DNA from: Gymnorhina tibicen
Taxonomy: Eukaryota > Chordata > Aves > Passeriformes > Artamidae
DNA length: 64,000 nt
Assembly: GCA_013399875.1 (NCBI GenBank)
Contig: VXAZ01000995.1
Coordinates: 1,074,690 to 1,138,689, forward strand
Direction: 5' to 3'
Below, piece by piece: positions 1 to 12,570 of this stretch. How positions within the stretch are numbered: position 1 is the first letter of the stretch; every line of letters begins with the position of its first letter. The notes below the pieces were generated by a model. It had not been told where the DNA came from. It did not search any database and saw only the letters and a list, made by a program, of their open reading frames with translations. The position numbers were made by a program, and so were the translations under genes.

Positions 1-2727
1 ACTAACTGCTGGTCTTTGGAGGGAAAAAAAAAAACAAAAATCCAACCCTCAACACATTGTAAATGTAAAATCTAGTGTTTTGAAACACTTTACAAGAATT
101 TGAGTCAGACAGCCTCACTTTGCATTTAGTTTGGAGAAACTGTGGTGGCCAAACATATTTCATCTGGTGGTGTCAGTGGAAATTTGCCCAGTATAACACT
201 CTTCACAGGCAAAGAAATTTCACTCCCTAATTCTTTTTATGGAAATTACTTACAGTGTTGTCTGGGCGTCCATGTCTGTGCATGTCAACATGAATGTTTT
301 ACTACTATTAGCTGCAAGTTTCCCTCCAGAGCAGACCGAAAAGGCGAATAGCTAAAAAAGAAAACCAAATACAGAAATTTGCATTTTAGACTGATGATCT
401 GCCTCAAAACCAGAAGCTCTGAACTCTGTTCCATCTCATAAGCTCCAGGAGTCCTTGCTGCGTTTCCCCAGTGAAGATGGAATTTGCATAGCTATGGACT
501 CACAACCCTTGGCTTACCCTATCCTAAATCTCTTTGGGACTGATGCTCAGCTGAGAGCAAGGATTACTAGGATTTAAATATATATCAAATGCAAAAGTGG
601 GGAGGTACAGGAATTTCTACAGAAGCTACATAAGGCAAGCCTTCATGATGTGTGACAACAGAGTCTCTGCCATTTCTCAGCTGGAGAGATACAGGGCAGG
701 ATTTTTTCATTAGTCCTTAAGTGGACCCTTATGCCTATAAAACTCTTTTTTATCTTTCTCATTATTGTTGTACCTTACTCAGCATATGCTGTAAATTCAT
801 GTATTTTTAATATTTTATTTCTATAAAGTATATGCTCTAATTTGTGCTGATTTCTTTACTATTTTACCCAGGATGCCATCTGAAAACACACAGATATTGT
901 TAGATATTCTTTATGTATCACAGGGCAAGACCACTGTTCTTTATAGTACAAGAGCAGACAATCAAAAAACAATCTCAGAGTCAACAACAACAGGACAAAA
1001 CGAGGAGGCAGTACTGGTCAGGAAGAAAAGAGATGGTCAGAACCCATTAGCAGCTTCCTTGGTTGCATCTTTTTGGTAATCGTTACAGAAAATGCCTTTC
1101 AAGAAAGAACTTGAAAGAGGACAATGTGAACATCAGAAACACATTAACCAGGCAGGAAAGTTTTGTGTTCAAGTTAAAATAATGACTGATGGAAGTGACA
1201 TTCTAGGCCTGAGGTAATATCCCAAAAGAAAAAAACCAGGAAGTAGAGGAAGCTGTGAGCATCTTCGAGGGTAATGAGAAACACTGAATGCAAAGAAAGT
1301 GTTTGGAAGGACCCAAATAAAGTGGAGAGATGGTCAGTGCATTAGTCTCAAAGATAATCTCTGAGGAACATTTTAGGTAGATATTATTCCTGCAAGATTT
1401 AATCTGTCAAAGCCAGAGACGTGTCAAGAGACAGGAATGCAAAATAGGAATAGGAATGAGTTTCATAGTGTGGAGAGCAAGGAGAGGGTATAATCTGAGG
1501 ACATTATGCAACAAGTGTTTGCAAGATTTGAAACATACAGCTAAGGAGGCTGTGTTCACTGTTCTCTTTATCAGCCCTGTGTGCACTGCAGAGAGATTGG
1601 AGAAGGAGCTAAATTGAGCCCTTTCTGAGTGATCTGCAAATCCAGCAGTTAAAACATAGTACTTCTGAGAATCCAAGGAGAGAGTTACAGCTTCTCAGGA
1701 ATTAATGTGCACTTTAGAAAGCCAGGAATGTGCTTGTCTTCTGTGATTTCAAACTAAAGACAATATTCAGCTGAAGGCTGGTGTAGGACTGCAAACTTCT
1801 GTATCATCAATGTTCAATAGGAACTATCAGCGTTCTCTGTAAACATTTCTCAACATAGTCCCTAAACTGTATTGACTTATATCACATCTACCTAACTGTG
1901 CATAGTGCACTCTGAAAAACATTAGGAAATTAGTGTTCAGTTATATAGCAGACTAAAAAAGGTTGTATTTTGAAGTAAATTAGTAAAATCCTTTCAAATA
2001 TTTTTAAGCCATTTAGCAGCACTCAAAGTGGTGTATATTTGGAAAGCTTCCAGAGCAGCAGCATGCACACACTACACATGGTTTAGTGTCTGTGTAGTCC
2101 TTATTTAATTTGCAAAGGTCAACAGATAGATTTGTTCTCTTAAAAGACTCAACATATATGCATATATATTTAGGTTCTTTATATGTCTTATATGCCTGCT
2201 TCAAAGTCCTCTGTTTCCTATATATTGCTAAATAGAGGTTGCATCACTGAAGTAAAGGCCGGTTTTACCTGTCACTTCTTTGTCAGAGAAGAAACTGTCT
2301 TTGTGAACAGTTCTGTATAAGCTCAAATTCTGCCTGGTTGTTCAGAAGCTGCCAGAGATAACTTCAGAACCAGGACACTTTAAAAGCATATCCTGCTTTC
2401 ATGGTCAGCTCCTGATAAGCAGATTCAGCATTTTTTCATACTATTTCATTTTAGGTTGTGTTGACACTTTGTGAATTTCTTTCTTCTTGTTGGAATATGC
2501 AACTTCTTTTCCAGACTGACAGATTCAGTCAGTGATAATCCTCATTTTTCTTATTTTATTGTGAAAAAAATATCCTTTAGCTGAGTGATCAACATCTGCT
2601 TTCTCTCAACCTATGCTTATTTTGCTTAAAGATATGTTTCAATGGTAGGTCAAAAACTAAGATCAGACTCTTGACTACCAAGGTCATAAATCAATTCAAA
2701 TAAGGTTGCAGAAGTTTAATGGCATGG
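1..2727. other. Non-coding stretch, no gene seen
   Basis: No open frame here exceeds about 90 codons on either strand, and none has a recognisable domain, signal peptide or repeat structure. The sequence is AT-rich and almost free of CpG, as expected of vertebrate intergenic or intronic DNA. I recognise no transposable element in it. Confidence 0.7.
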
Positions 2728-2795
2728 AAGAGGAGAGGAGAGGAGAGGAGAGGAGAGGAGAGGAGAGGAGTGGAGAGGAGAGGAGAGGAGAGGAG
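2728..2795. repeat. (AGGAG)n microsatellite
   Basis: About 13 tandem copies of a 5-bp purine unit with a single interruption, a T at 2771. The strand is pure purine apart from that base, so it could form triplex-type (H-DNA) structure. A short open frame runs through it and gives an Arg/Gly/Glu repeat; that is a by-product of the repeat, not a protein. Confidence 0.97.
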
Positions 2796-4807
2796 TAATC
2801 ACCTGACAGAATGTGCATTCCCAACCACCCCACATGTTCATACATTACAAGAGATGTGTCATACACAGAAATTAATCACTAAGAAGTCTTTTTTTGTGGC
2901 AATCATATAAAGTGTCCCAGAGGACAACCAAAGAAAAAGTTTAATTGTACACAGTCACCTAAATTGTAAAATCAAACTTTTGAAATTAAAACACTGATCT
3001 ATTAATAAAAATCCCCAGAATATTCCCTTTTGTAACAGAAATTTACTAAATTGATTGTGAATAATTAAATTAGAGAAAAAAAATTTAAAAAATAGAAAAT
3101 ATGAGCAAGTAAGTGAAAACCATTCAGTCTTACTACATGTCACCATACTGTTTTTGCAGGAAGAAAGCCCACTACCAGACACCCTATAAAGTATCTCATC
3201 AACATAACATAGCTCTTATTAACTCATATTTTTTAAATTCTTTGTTAGGGATAATAACACAGGTTGCTGAGTCACATCATGTCTCTCTTCCCAAATCTGT
3301 GAAGTCTTACAACTCCAAATATCATCTATCAACTCCCTTTATTCATACTTAATTTTTCCAATCCTTCCACTGTTTAGAGATTTTTTTCTCTTAAAAATTA
3401 CTTTTTGCTCTTACAGCATTGTACCTTAAAAGCACAGCATAGCTGAAACAAACAGAAAAGATGCCTCAATTTTTGATTGAAAATACTCTCATGTTGGGAA
3501 TTTTTGAGTCAATCAAATAAACTATAAAAGCAACAAAAGTTAGAATGATATGATTATAAAATAATCACATAGTAGTCAATTTTCAGCGTTAGAAGTGTAA
3601 ACTTCTGAATTTCTAAATAAAACTTCTAAACCATAAAACATCCCTGAGCTTCAGTTTTGCACGTGTTGTGGATTTCAGCTAATTATGTGGCATCACAGTA
3701 AGCATTTGATCACTGAGTAAGGGAAGTGATATGTAAAGATTTGATTAAGAGAAAAAGGGGTATCCTGAAAACAAAAAAGAGGACCTATGTATGTAATATA
3801 ACAACTTATTCAGTCTCTGAAAATAGAGAAATATTCTTTTCTATGCCAATTTTGAATGCAATTATTCTTATTATTTTTACTTTAGCAGTGCCTTCAGGAC
3901 CTAAGTGAGATCAGATCCCCTTTGCAAACACAGTGGGAAAATTCTTGCCTCAAATATTTTTCAGCCTATATAGGCTATACAGACAAATGATGAAGATGGG
4001 AACAGAAGCTCTGCAGTGTGCTCAGAGATATACAATAGGCTGCAGCAGATCTGCCAACAGATTTAAAGTTTCTGCCCCTGTATTCTCAACCTTGACCAGC
4101 TTGGCTCAAGAATAATGTTCTCTCACAATGAACTGCAGAAATATGTCAGTGTAATACTGAGACTTAATGTGAACCGTGCCTCTGGTGAGAGCCCATATTC
4201 ATCCACATGAGCAACATAATTTCCACATGGTCATAGACATTTTCAGTTTAGGGAAAAAAATGTTACAGACTTTCAGCATTCAGCCCTTCTAGTTTATAAT
4301 GGCTGCTGAATCTCAAAATGACACTTGGATTTCAGAGAACCAGTAGAAAGGAGAGATTTACTTGCAAATAAATCCAAGTGATTCATGGGGATTTCTCTCC
4401 CAGCACTGTGTTTATCAGTGTTGTTATGTGACAAAAAAAACCTTGTATATTTGCTTACAAATGGTTAATTCCCTAAGTCCACACTTGGTCAGAAAGCAGT
4501 TCCAAGACACAATAATTTTTTTCAAGCCAACATGCAAGTTCACTTATAAAGACACAATTATGTCAAGGGATTTTTTGTTCTTCATGAAGCATGTGACAAT
4601 AAGGATTGACAATTAAAGGATGATATATTTCTCACAATTTGTACTAAACTGCTTTATACCATTTAAAGGACCAAATTGTGACAATTCTCTCACTTTGGGG
4701 CCTGCTATCTTACTGCACAAATCCTCCAGTTAAATTCAGTAGACTGTTGAACATGCCTTTGTATGAATCAAGGTTGCACTTATAAAAACTTAGTCCTAAA
4801 TTTGTGC

Positions 4808-4838
4808 TTTTTTGAGGACTATCCATTTTTTGAGGACT
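4808..4838. repeat. Short direct repeat, 13-bp copies, 18-bp period
   Basis: The 13-mer ttttttgaggact occurs at 4808-4820 and again at 4826-4838 with a 5-bp spacer. It looks like a small local duplication from replication slippage. Confidence 0.85.
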
Positions 4839-4943
4839 GGCAAGATGCATTTCTGCAAAGCATTTGTGGTACAAGGAGCCTTAAGAATGAAGCCTATAAA
4901 TTCTAAAAAAGAACCAAAGAAAGGATTTGTAGGCTGAGAAAAC

Positions 4944-4987
4944 AACCAGTCAGCTTGTTCTCAAAAACCAGTCAGCTTGTAGCAAAT
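4944..4987. repeat. Tandem duplication, 22-bp period
   Basis: The 15-mer aaccagtcagcttgt occurs at 4944-4958 and 4966-4980, so the period is 22 bp. The rest of each unit has diverged. It is a small tandem duplication of no evident function. Confidence 0.85.
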
Positions 4988-7900
4988 AGTGTGTTGAAGG
5001 CTGAAAACACAAATTAAATAGGGTGGTGTACCCTGCAAGCAAAGCTTTTTTCATTTGCTTCCTTAGATTATTTGGTTTAATGAGGTCTTTATTAGCAAGA
5101 AAAACTTACTAGAGTTCATTAAGGAAGTCCCAAAATAATTCCAAATCCTGAAACAGGGAAAGGAGCATCTCTGTGCCTGAGCCGTGCACTGTCAGCTCCC
5201 ACTGCTTTCAGGAGGTGCTCAGAATCAGGAAGAAGATAATCATCACCTCACACAAATGGGACTTTTTTTCCACTGGAATGCTGAGGTTGGCTTTCAAGGA
5301 GTCAAACTCTCCACCCAGTTTACTCCCTGGATTCATCCTACAGCTTCATCTAGAACTGGTTATTCCAAACTCAGCACTGGAGGATAAAGCCTTCCTTTTT
5401 TCTCATTTCCCCTGTTAAGTGCTCCTGTGTACTTTTCCCAGACTAAACAGGCAACCCTGACCTGCAGCCATCTACTCTCACACAAACAATTAACTTAAAG
5501 CATGTGTCCTAACATGAATTTTGGCTCCACAACAACCTAGCATTCCTATGGGAAACAACCCAAATTAATAACAGCCTTCTTTCTGAAATACCTGAAGTGC
5601 CCTCTCTTAAAAGAGAGAGATAAGAACACTTTTTTTTTCCCCTCTTTGGACTAAACCAATTGATTTTTGGCTTAGAATGGTCTCCCACAGAATACTTACA
5701 ATACTTGCTGTAATGAATACAGTCAGCATCTATGTTCCTGTATCACATCACTGTTTTCCCTAAGAAAACATGAGAGCTAAAACACTAATCTGATTTCCAA
5801 TATAATAACCCATTTTCACACGCTCTCACTAGTCAGTACTGTATTTGGATTGGGTCCAAAAGAGATGTAAATGTGCTGGGTTTGTTTCTCCCCAACTCCT
5901 TGAAAGCTTGAGTCAGATCATTTTTTCATTTCAAAACATATCAAAGTAGAGGGAAAAAAAACATGCATTTGTTCCCATAATTTTGAAAACAATTTCAAAA
6001 TTATTTTGCTCCTCTGAATAAATCTGCTGGCCTAGTTGCATTAGTGGCCTCTCCCATGAGATGAACAAAAATCCGATAGCTATATATATCTGAGGTGCCA
6101 ATCTTACTGAGACAGATCTCCTCTTTCTGAGCACTCCTTGGCTGCACTTGAACTCACAGTTCAACTTGAGCCTCAAACTTCACAGGGGCATTGATGTTAG
6201 AGAAAGCACGTGCTCTCCACTTCGCCACTCTAAGTTATGAAACCTTTTTCTTCTTCATTAAAACACATTTAAAGACTACAGATACAATGGAGTCCTGTGC
6301 CTTCAGCTATCTTCAAGTCCCTTTGGGGACTTGTGCATCAGCACTTTCTTCTTCTGTTTCTTCTGAAAAACAAAATATCCTTTGCACTCACCACAGACCA
6401 ACTCAGATTTATACCATTCTACTTCATCTCTTAAGAAAGCCTAAAAATGGCTCCAGGATAAGGCAGTAAGAATGTGTAATTTCCCATTTCCTAGAAGAAC
6501 ATGTTCTTCTTGTTCTTTTTATTCAGCCTTTGCCGCTGAAACTCTTGCTTTTTGTCTGTTGAGGTGGGGAATGCTTAAGGTCTTGGGACATGATTCTCTG
6601 AATGCTTGCCTGGGTTATTCTTTGTCCTGCTCTACATTCTACTAATTTCAAAACCCGAAAATACCCACATGACATGCACTGCAATGTTGCCTATGAATGG
6701 TGTCCACTCTTGTATGCAATATAGGAGAAAAGAGCTGAAAAAGCACCTGGAGGTCCCTGTAAGGACACATGCTTCCTTCCCAGCAGAAGTCAGCATTTGC
6801 CATTCTTCCTTGACTCACCCATTATATTAATGGGGTCATAAAGGGCAATTCTCTCCTTAGGTAGAGGGGATCAAAAGCTAATTGTTAAGGGGGGAAATGT
6901 GGCAGGAGTTCTCATTCTCTGTAGTTGGTCCTTTCTCCCAAGCTCACAGTCTAGCAAGGAAGAAAGTTTCTTTGTGAAGCAACATCTCATTTTCAAGGAT
7001 GTGCAATGCAGTCATTGGAGACATTAGCAATGTGCATCAAGGGAGTTTAAAATGAGATGGGTTGTGTAACTCAATCACAAAATAGGCGGGAAAATTACAC
7101 TTTATCTTTAGTTCCTTGTTTAGAACTATTCAAGTAAATTCCAGTAAACATCAGAGGAACTCTGGGAAGTTAAAGTTTCCAATTTGGCCTTTTGTTTTAA
7201 ATGTTACTGCAACAAAGTTACAATAAAGATGTAAAAACCATGACTCCTTTTGACTCCTTTGGCAATGTTAATTCAGCTGCCTGAACTTCCAGAATATTTT
7301 TCCCTCAGTTTCAAATGTCCCACTACATACTCCACAAAATACAGTGCATTTCTATGTGCCAACTAAAAGTTGCTTTGCCAGCCATTGCTTTTGTGTCTTT
7401 TAATGTTTTTAATTTACCTATGCAACCTTAAGTTCACATTCCCATATATATAAATATATCTCTATCTACTTTTTTAATTCAACATATTAAAAACCTGCTT
7501 CAGGCTTCTCCTCTGATCATCCTCTTCCCATTTATCTTTCAGACAGCAATAAAAATATGTAAATATTAAGCCACAAAAACTGTATTACTGTAATTTTAAG
7601 GATGTGAGTAACACCCACAAAACGCCAGAGGTTTCAGAGTCGAGGCTGCATGTTGAGCCTGGCTCTTTCAACACTCATGTTAAGTAAAATTCAATTAAAA
7701 AAGCTCTGATGAGTTGAAGATAAGATTATTTTACTACCACTACTACTTGTAATAGTTGAATTATGGGAGTGTTTGCAACATTAGGAGTGTCCATGCACCA
7801 TGGGCCAGAACCCAGTTTCAGCTGACATGAATACAGCCTGGTTTTGGGGGAAGCTGCAAAAAATTGACTAAGTAGCTACCACCCCATCTCTTTCTCTGTG

Positions 7901-8284
7901 ATTCTGTAACCCCTGAGCCTCTTGACACAGCAGAGAACAGCTAAAGGCTCGTCTAGTTTATTACAGTTGCTAAAAGACCCAGGAAAACAGAAGGATCAGA
8001 AGTATATAGGTGAAAGCTAGCAAAAAATTGAAGCTCTGTATCACTAGCAGCTATTCACAGGACTTGAGAACAGCAACCATTAAATGAACAGGTTAGGATA
8101 ATGGGCACACTTTCCTAATATCTGTACTGAAAGACCTTCAGGTACAGGTAATGAGAGGATGTTAGAAGAGCCTGAATGGAAAAGACTTAGGGCTCACACA
8201 TCTGAGTGTTCATTCACACCCATGCAAAGTGAGCAAATAAAAGATTACAATGGTAGTAAGTGTGTGACAAAGCGCAATGCTCTC

Positions 8285-8440
8285 TCCATAGCTATCTCAA
8301 ATGCTTTACAATATTAACTGATCAAGCCTCCCACAGAACATTTGCAAGTATGCATCACTATCTGTAGTTTACAAATAGCTTTGCATGACTTGCACAGGGT
8401 TGCAGAATGAGACTGGGAAAATCAAATACTCTATGGCAGG
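8285..8440 (-). repeat. Old amniote interspersed repeat (MIR/L2-like 3' part)
   Basis: The order of phrases matches a widely dispersed degenerate repeat of sauropsid genomes read in reverse. There is a 'ctcaaa-gctttacaa' core near 8296, then 'ttaact..tcaagcct' near 8313, 'tttacaaatagc' near 8368, 'tgacttgcacagggt' near 8388, and a 'gactgggaaaatcaaat' block near 8410. In well-preserved copies these correspond to the 'gctttacaaa ... gaaactgaggca ... gacttgcccaaggtca' series. The copy is heavily diverged and has lost the middle. The exact family name is my inference; the match in order and spacing is what I see. Confidence 0.62.
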
Positions 8441-8988
8441 CAGTGCACGGCAATCCTTTTTTGCTTAGAATAGACACAACTATTCCCCTTTGTACTTTGA
8501 GACATCTCCAAATCCCTGTGTGCAGAAAAATAGATTGCAAAAGGAATTATGTATAAGGAACTTTCTAGAAGCAAGCTAAAGGAGAATCCTGCTGATATTT
8601 GGGGCTAGATGGACAACCAAAGCCTGAGTGACCAAAATGTGTCTTATCTAGTAGTCCTATTGAATTGTGTTCAAATTTGGGTAGGTAGAAACCTTCTTCT
8701 CAAATAACAAGATTTTCAATTTTTTCTAGTGTCTTATAGGTAGATTAAAAGACACACTTCCTTCTTCACTGGAAAACAACTGTAACAATCCCCAAAAAAT
8801 TGCCAAAAATATCTGCAGATATTCAGGAATATACAAATAGTGAAAATACATTGCTTCATTTACTCTTAAGGGAATTACCAATATAAGCTGTTGGCACTTG
8901 TAATTTACTACAAACTGCCCTCTTCGTTGGAGGCAAAGCTCTGCAGAATCAAGCTGAAGATAAAAATTTATTGCTTTTTATCAGCCAT

Positions 8989-9020
8989 CTTTGAAAATCA
9001 GGCCCCAAAGTCCTAATTAA
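8989..9020. repeat. Fragment of an old amniote repeat
   Basis: The phrase tttgaaaatcaggcccc (8990-9006) is a hallmark of an old degenerate repeat common in turtle and bird genomes, where 'gaaaatcaggcc' closes a stretch around 'attgacttcaatgg'. Only this edge is recognisable here, so the call rests on about 17 bases. Confidence 0.42.
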
Positions 9021-12000
9021 CTAACATTAGCAGTTCAGTACCTTACGGAGCAAACAGTATCAGATCTGAATTAAAAATGGGTATATCTCTGTCCCAAACC
9101 TGTGCTCAATCTCTGATAAAGAGTGAAATTGCAAAGACAGTATTAATTAAAGTAAGGTGTTTTCCTTATATAGCTCTCCTGTTGTATACGTGTGCTTAGT
9201 GGAAACAGACTTTTTTTTTCTCCAAAGGCGAATGCAAAGAGATTACCAAAAAACAAGAAAAAGTGCATGTCAAGTGGGAATACTTAGAGCCCTATATTTT
9301 CTATTACTTTTTATATTTAGGTTTTAGAAATACTTTTAGCATAAAGGAAATCTGAACAATAATATGGAAACCAAATAGCTAATTCAAGGCAGCCACATGG
9401 AAGTCTACCTAGTAGTTAGCACATTGTATGTACAACTAGTTTCAAATGTCAGATTCAAAAAGTATCAACTTGTTCTTGGAAGCTGCTTTATCACCACATG
9501 AGGAAGGGGCAGCAACACACAGATTAGTCCCCAGACAACAGAGTGATGTTATTCTCTGCCAGCTTACCACTGGCTAAAAAACCCACCCTTAGCTGGGTCC
9601 AATGGCTTTGCAGAGAAGAACAGAGAAATTACATATGTGTTCTTCTTATCTATTTATAATTTGCTTATTTATTTTTACACTGCCTCATTTTCAGCAGGCA
9701 AATCAGCATGCATGTTGTCATTTTGATAGGGAATTAGTATTTAAATGTGGAGACATAAACATAGTGGCAACCAGATATGAACCAGTAGCTGTGTAATCAC
9801 TCATCTCAGCAAGGAAAATTACAAGAACTTCTGCTATCAACACTCTGGTGCTACAGCTACAGGCCTGTAAGCTATATCAAACACAAAACCTACTCCATCA
9901 GTTACAAAATACAGTGTGTTCATTTGCCTTGAAATATAAACAAAATACATGGAAGGGAGGAGCCTGTTTGCAATGACTTCTTTTAAATTCCTTCCCCAAA
10001 AATCCCACACAATGTGCAACTATTGGCATTGTAGCGGTTTAATCTTGTCTGTTCTCAAACCACAATAAATATCTTGGTCATGACCTGAATGAAGTACATA
10101 GTTCTGATTTTGATCTTATATTAACTTTTCACAAGTCAGGAGTTCCTCTTGATTTAAGCTAGTATGTAGAGAGATCAGAGTCAGACATATATCTAGAAAT
10201 CTGCTATAGATCTCTGAGCATATTTCAGTACTTCACAAAGACACATGTCTTTTGGTTTTGGTTTTTGCTGTTGTTTTTTTCTTCTGGCAACCATTGTGGT
10301 CTCCTTCATAAAAGGTTGTGAGAGGACATAGATTCAGACATGCTGGAATGTAGTCTAATCTCATTTTGATCTTTAGAAAATTAAGATGTCTTTATTTACT
10401 TTTCTTTTTTATACACATTGTCTTTCAAAATATAAATACTTTAAAAGAAGGAGAGAGAGGCTGGAAATAGACACAAAAAAAAAAAAAAGAAGACATTGTT
10501 TTAATTGTCTAACCAGCTCAACCTTTGGGAGAACAACCCTAACCTTTGGACAGATGCCAACAACTGCCATTTAGGTATTTACATCTGTTTATCCTCTCAG
10601 TCAAATGTCTTTTGTCTTAGGTTTGACACGGGATTACAAATGTTCTGACCCCTACAAGCGGTTCTCAAACATTGTATAAAAGACTCCTTTTCCCTTTTTC
10701 TAAAAGGATGAACACATACTTTTATCCTCCCTTATTCCTCCGTACCAGTTATATGCTTCTGAGGCAGTTGTTGACAAGACCTGCATAATTCAGTTTATGT
10801 GTGTGACTAGAATTTCTCAAAGGCTCTGGTGGACTTTGCAGCCAGCCTGTTAATTGTCTACAACTCCATCCCAAGTTTTCAATACATGCATTTACTTTGC
10901 TAGCACTGCCACATGTGGCATACAAAAGTTATGGTTCTTTCAGAATTTGGTTGAGGATCGTTTTAAGGCTTAGAAGTCTATCCAGACTGGAGAAAAATTC
11001 AATTAAGGTATGATTGCATGTCTTTTCTTCTTAAAAAAAAAAAAAAATTAGCTTTGTTCACTGTGCATGGTTTCTCTTGTCCACATGTAATAAAACAGAT
11101 AGCAAAGGCAGTAAAAAATAATTATCGGAAATAGGAAACTTTGCAATCCCTCTCTTCCCTGGCATCTAACCTGGATTTTTCTCAATAGGTACACCACCTT
11201 GCCACTAAAAAAAGCCATCATTTAAGTACGTAAATAAGCATAGCTCTATTGTGGTTTTAAAGAACTCCGTGAATATCATGTTTCAGCAATCACTGAATGT
11301 TTTCTTCAGGTTTGGTATGAAACACAGCAATAAAGTTATCTCTCAGCTTTATAGAACCCAAACTATTTGATGGTGTGTCTCTAAGATCAAATGGAAATTA
11401 AAGTCTGCGGAGGAAGTTCAAATGAAGCTTCCAGCTAGAGCTGAAACATAAAAAGCTTCAAGTTAATTGATAAACGCCAGGCAGAGAAAGAAGCCTCTAG
11501 GCTTGGCTTGGCTGTTCTCTCAATCTACAGCAGTCTCAAATACCACCAGGCTTTAATCATGCCTGCAGCTGGAAGTAGAACCAGGAGGTCTCCCTGAGCC
11601 CTGCACCTTTATTGCCTGATAAACAGGAGTTTTGGTAAGGTTTTGGTGGTACCCTCCATGGCCAGTAAGCCTCACATTTCTACCTAGGGAGGGAAGAAAC
11701 AAATTTCTGTCATTGGTAAGACCAATGACCTTTCACCAAAGTTTGTTGAACTTTTCACAAAAAAAAAGAGGCCACATCATTTTCATGAAGAATCATACCC
11801 AGAACTATGCCAATCACAGAAATTTATTCTTGGAGAAGGACTGTCCAGGAGATACTGGAGGATATGATCAACAATTCAGTAAAACTCCTTTCTCAGAGAA
11901 CAAGAGCTGAGTAAGAAGAATTCGTAGCATGAAACTTAGCCGGCAGCCTTTGCTTTTTTCCCATTCCAATGCTGAAAATGTGGATTTACTCTAAAGTTTA

Positions 12001-12469
12001 GTTCTGATTTTTTTCATTCTCTCCTAGGTACAACATTTGTATTTCCCATTAAATTGAAGATGTCAGCAGCAAGTATTGGCTGGCCAAAGCTCATAAATAT
12101 GGTGTTACAGTGGAAACATTGTTTCTGAGCACAAGGTCTTTAGATATTTTTCTGTGTCTGAAACAGTGCTGATATAAAGATGAACATTAATGTCACCTAT
12201 GTAAGTAATGTTGCTGACATTTGCACTTGGAGAAAGTAGAAGGGTGATTTGTAGGGTGTTCACCCTAAATGACCCAGTGCCCTAGAAGGCCTTTGTGCTC
12301 CAAAATAATGTGGAATTTTCATTTTCCTGTTTGAGAGCCATTCTCCTCACCAGGCCATTATGAAAAACTCTTAGAAGTCTCAGGCAATGTGCTGGTGTTT
12401 TGCTTGTTTCTTCATTTGAAGTTGCTGCCAGGAAAGGCAAGCTAGTTGAAATGTGGAGTTACTTCTGTC
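9021..12469. other. Non-coding stretch, no gene seen
   Basis: No frame exceeds 92 codons and none resembles a known protein. The stretch includes a 14-base A run (10475-10488) and another A run near 11033-11046, neither of which follows a recognisable retrotransposon body. I identified no element. Confidence 0.65.
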
Positions 12470-12570
12470 ATTTAATAATTAGCAAGCACTCAGAAAATAT
12501 ATTATTCATTTTTTGAAGCATAAATAATTAAGACGTAATAATGATGCTTTTATAAATAATATTTCATTCT
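12470..12570. other. AT-rich block dense in homeodomain-type cores
   Basis: About 100 bp with several TAAT/ATTA cores in close succession, including 'ttaataatt', 'atattattcatt' and 'taaataatta', and no simple-repeat periodicity. Such blocks are common in vertebrate developmental enhancers but also arise by chance in AT-rich DNA. This is a pattern observation only. Confidence 0.25.

Larger units (their letters stand above)
2796..8284. other. Non-coding stretch, no gene seen
   Basis: Only short frames (92 codons or fewer) with no family resemblance. It contains the two small tandem duplications listed separately. A phrase near 7898-7912 (two imperfect ATTCTGTG-like words) faintly recalls the tail of a CR1 element but is too short to call. 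Confidence 0.65.

Noticed and set aside
2719..2910. 63-codon frame with an Arg-Gly-Glu repeat
   Set aside because: Produced entirely by the AGGAG microsatellite.
7886..7915. Possible CR1 3' tail ('gtgattctgtaac')
   Set aside because: Only about one and a half tail units, with no upstream 'ggactagatgat..ccttccaac' block.
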